NCBI RefSeq assembly: GCF_001238295.1
Contig: NZ_LGXZ01000009.1
Coordinates: 1-64,000, forward strand
Direction of reading: 5' to 3'
Length of the DNA stretch: 64,000 nt
Source: Ruegeria sp. 6PALISEP08
Lineage (GTDB): Bacteria; Pseudomonadota; Alphaproteobacteria; Rhodobacterales; Rhodobacteraceae
Shown here piece by piece: positions 61,744 to 64,000 of the stretch (position 1 is its first letter; the number at the start of each line of letters is the position of its first letter). The translations under genes and the position numbers were made by a program. Under the pieces are notes generated by a model. It was not told the origin of the DNA. It did not search any database and was given only the letters and a program-made list of their open reading frames with translations.

Positions 61744-64000
61744 ATGTCACACAGCCTGCGCACACTCATCGATACCCCAACCTATGCCGATCAGTCGGCT
61801 GTCCTTGACACCCTGATCACTCAGGCGAACCTGACGGATGCAGATCGCAGCGCCATCAGCTCTGCGGCAGCGCAGCTGGTGCGCGACATCCGTTCCAGCA
61901 CCTCACCAGGGTTGATGGAGGTGTTTCTGGCCGAATACGGCCTATCCACCGACGAAGGCATCGCCCTGATGTGTCTGGCCGAAGCGCTGCTGCGGGTGCC
62001 GGATGCCGACACAATCGACGCGTTGATCGAAGATAAAATCGCACCTTCAGACTGGGGCAAGCACTTGGGGCAATCTTCGTCATCCCTTGTGAACGCGTCG
62101 ACCTGGGCGCTGATGCTGACCGGTAAAGTACTGGACGAGGGCAAGGCGTCTCCGGTCGGAGCGTTGCGCGGGGCCATCAAACGGCTGGGCGAGCCGGTGA
62201 TCCGCACCGCCGTAGCCCGCGCGATGAAAGAGATGGGGCGGCAATTCGTTCTGGGTGAAACCATTCACTCCGCTATGGAGCGTGCCCGCGGGATGGAGGA
62301 AAAGGGCTATACCTATTCTTACGACATGCTGGGCGAAGCGGCCCGGACAGACGCAGATGCCGCGCGTTACCACCTGTCCTATTCGCGCGCCATTTCGGCC
62401 ATTGCCGAGGCCTGCACCCATGACGATATCCGTGCCAATCCCGGTATCTCGGTAAAACTGTCGGCCCTGCATCCTCGCTATGAACTGGCCCAGGAACAGC
62501 GGGTCATGGACGAATTGGTTCCACGGCTGCGTGCGCTGGCGTTGCTGGCCAAGGCCGCCGGAATGGGCCTGAATGTCGACGCCGAAGAAGCAGATCGCCT
62601 GTCGCTGTCGCTACAGGTGATCGAGGCGGTGATGTCTGATCCGGCCCTCGCCGGATGGCACGGATTCGGTATCGTGGTTCAGGCTTACGGCCCGCGCGCC
62701 GGGCTGGTTCTGGATACGTTATACGACATGGCCGAACGTCACGATCGCAAGCTGATGGTGCGACTGGTCAAGGGCGCCTATTGGGACACCGAAATCAAAC
62801 GCGCGCAAGTCGAGGGGGTGGATGGGTTTCCGGTCTTCACCCACAAAGCAGCGACCGATGTCTCGTACATCGCCAATGCACGCAAGTTGCTGAACATGAC
62901 GGACCGGATATATCCGCAATTTGCCACCCATAACGCCCACACGGTCAGTGCCATCCTGCATATGGCCGAGGATCAGCCCTACGAGTTCCAGCGTCTGCAT
63001 GGCATGGGCGAGACCCTGCATCAGATCGTGATGGACAAGCAAAATACCCGCTGCCGAATCTACGCACCGGTTGGGGCGCATCGCGATCTACTGGCCTATC
63101 TGGTGCGGCGCCTTCTGGAAAACGGGGCGAATTCGTCCTTCGTCAACCAGATCGTCGATGAAAACGTGCCCCCGGAAGAGGTTGCAGCCGATCCGTTTGT
63201 CACTGTGCAGACACCTCCGCCCGCGCTGCCGAAAGGGCCGGAGCTGTTTCAACCCGAACGTCCCAATTCCAAAGGGTTTGATCTGCACCAGACGCCCACT
63301 CTGGATCAGATCGAGGCGGCGCGGGATGGGTTCCAGGCGCAGCATTGGTTTGCTCAACCCCTATTGGCTGACAAGGCCAAGCCCGAAGCCGAAGAACCTG
63401 TCACAAATCCGGCCAACCCGCAGGACAGGCCCGGTGCCGTTGCGTCGGCCAGCGCGGCGGATGCAGAGCTTGCCCTGGCCTCGGCCAACCCCTGGGACGC
63501 GCCCGCTGCCGAGCGTGCGCGCGTTCTGAACGCCGCCGCCGATCTATATGAAGCGCATTATGGTGAGCTGTTTGCCCTTTTGGCACGCGAGGCCGGGAAA
63601 ACGCTGCCGGACGCGGTTTCCGAACTGCGCGAAGCGGTAGATTTCCTGCGCTATTACGCGGCCAACATTCCTGCGGCCAATCCCGCTGGAATTTTCACCT
63701 GCATCAGCCCTTGGAACTTCCCTCTGGCGATTTTCTCGGGGCAGATCTCGGCCGCGCTGGCCACTGGAAACGCGGTTCTGGCCAAGCCTGCGCCTCAGAC
63801 GCCTTTGATTGCGCATCGCGCGATTCAGCTGATGCATGAGGCAGGCGTACCGCGAGATGCGCTGCAACTGCTGCCGGGTGGGCCTGCCGTGGGCGCAGCT
63901 CTGACGTCGGATGAGCGCGTCTCGGGCGTGGCCTTTACTGGGTCGACAGCCACTGCGCTCAAGATCCGTTCGGCGATGGCTGGATCTATGCGTCCCGGAA
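61744..64000 (+). CDS. putA: Bifunctional proline utilisation flavoprotein PutA, 3' end outside window
   Basis: The first 752 codons are present; the frame runs off the right edge. Residues about 170-450 form the FAD-dependent proline dehydrogenase barrel (VKLSALHPRY, RLVKGAYWD, TRCRIYAPVG-type motifs). From about residue 560 the NAD-dependent glutamate semialdehyde dehydrogenase begins (ISPWNFPLAIF, GNAVLAKPA, VAFTGSTATA). There is no N-terminal ribbon-helix-helix domain, so regulation falls to the divergent PutR. GGAGG lies just before the ATG. The catalytic Cys of the second domain is beyond the window. Confidence 0.93.
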   Translation, partial: MSHSLRTLIDTPTYADQSAVLDTLITQANLTDADRSAISSAAAQLVRDIRSSTSPGLMEVFLAEYGLSTDEGIALMCLAEALLRVPDADTIDALIEDKIAPSDWGKHLGQSSSSLVNASTWALMLTGKVLDEGKASPVGALRGAIKRLGEPVIRTAVARAMKEMGRQFVLGETIHSAMERARGMEEKGYTYSYDMLGEAARTDADAARYHLSYSRAISAIAEACTHDDIRANPGISVKLSALHPRYELAQEQRVMDELVPRLRALALLAKAAGMGLNVDAEEADRLSLSLQVIEAVMSDPALAGWHGFGIVVQAYGPRAGLVLDTLYDMAERHDRKLMVRLVKGAYWDTEIKRAQVEGVDGFPVFTHKAATDVSYIANARKLLNMTDRIYPQFATHNAHTVSAILHMAEDQPYEFQRLHGMGETLHQIVMDKQNTRCRIYAPVGAHRDLLAYLVRRLLENGANSSFVNQIVDENVPPEEVAADPFVTVQTPPPALPKGPELFQPERPNSKGFDLHQTPTLDQIEAARDGFQAQHWFAQPLLADKAKPEAEEPVTNPANPQDRPGAVASASAADAELALASANPWDAPAAERARVLNAAADLYEAHYGELFALLAREAGKTLPDAVSELREAVDFLRYYAANIPAANPAGIFTCISPWNFPLAIFSGQISAALATGNAVLAKPAPQTPLIAHRAIQLMHEAGVPRDALQLLPGGPAVGAALTSDERVSGVAFTGSTATALKIRSAMAGSMRPG

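Noticed and set aside
1-64000. CRISPR arrays, rRNA genes, complete prophage or insertion sequence
   Set aside because: No regularly spaced repeats, rRNA segments, integrase or intact transposase were seen.

Overview
The window looks like chromosomal DNA of an alphaproteobacterium of the Rhodobacterales (Roseobacter group; a Ruegeria-like marine bacterium would fit). The grounds are moderately high GC with GC-rich third codon positions, the protein families (imelysin/DUF1513 iron cluster, Lrp-type PutR beside a PutA without an N-terminal DNA-binding domain, fused DctQM TRAP permease, CueR/CopA pair) and the many divergent LysR/TetR pairs. The organism is inferred from family resemblance only; no 16S gene is present.

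Layout. 1-7.5 kb is accessory and partly decayed DNA: a methyltransferase broken by a one-base frameshift, a GNAT gene without a usable start, a short-chain dehydrogenase, a sulfotransferase, a possible transposase tail, an SLC13-type anion permease and a C-terminally truncated GNAT gene. 7.7-14.2 kb is an iron/metal block: a ZrgA-like protein divergent from an imelysin - Bfd - bacterioferritin - di-heme oxidoreductase - imelysin - DUF1513 operon, with a probable iron-rhodo-box (RirA-type) over the promoter. 14.3-19.5 kb is a complete arginine-to-spermidine operon by the carboxyspermidine route. 19.5-23.9 kb holds an HD-domain/LysR pair, an LptF without LptG, a DUF1629-like remnant, tRNA-Trp and a DUF374 acyltransferase.

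23.8-32.8 kb is the most unusual segment: a molybdenum hydroxylase operon with its own MoaD-like protein, then a 1070-residue cytosolic reductive dehalogenase fused to its own FMN/NAD/[2Fe-2S] reductase, divergent from a LysR regulator. 32.9-43.2 kb is catabolic: an SDR lacking the usual Tyr/Lys pair, a DAO-type oxidase, an acyl-CoA dehydrogenase, and two TetR-controlled divergent units. One has three matching operator-like sites. The other is an FMO monooxygenase - BASS transporter - epimerase/HSD - SDR operon of unknown substrate. 43.2-46.2 kb is copA-cueR.

46.2-50.2 kb carries a beta-hydroxyacid dehydrogenase followed by a 1021-residue protein joining a kinase domain, an M23 metallopeptidase domain and a class-III aminotransferase-like phospholyase domain. 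50.3-53.8 kb has hemP with a Cys-containing partner, phosphoglycolate phosphatase and a SulP transporter. 53.8-61.0 kb is a lactate module (D- and L-lactate dehydrogenases, fused TRAP permease, TRAP binding protein) divergent from a FadR-type regulator, with one 19-bp TGGT-N11-ACCA element in front of each arm. The window ends in putR-putA, with putA running off the right edge. No rRNA, CRISPR array or complete insertion sequence was seen.
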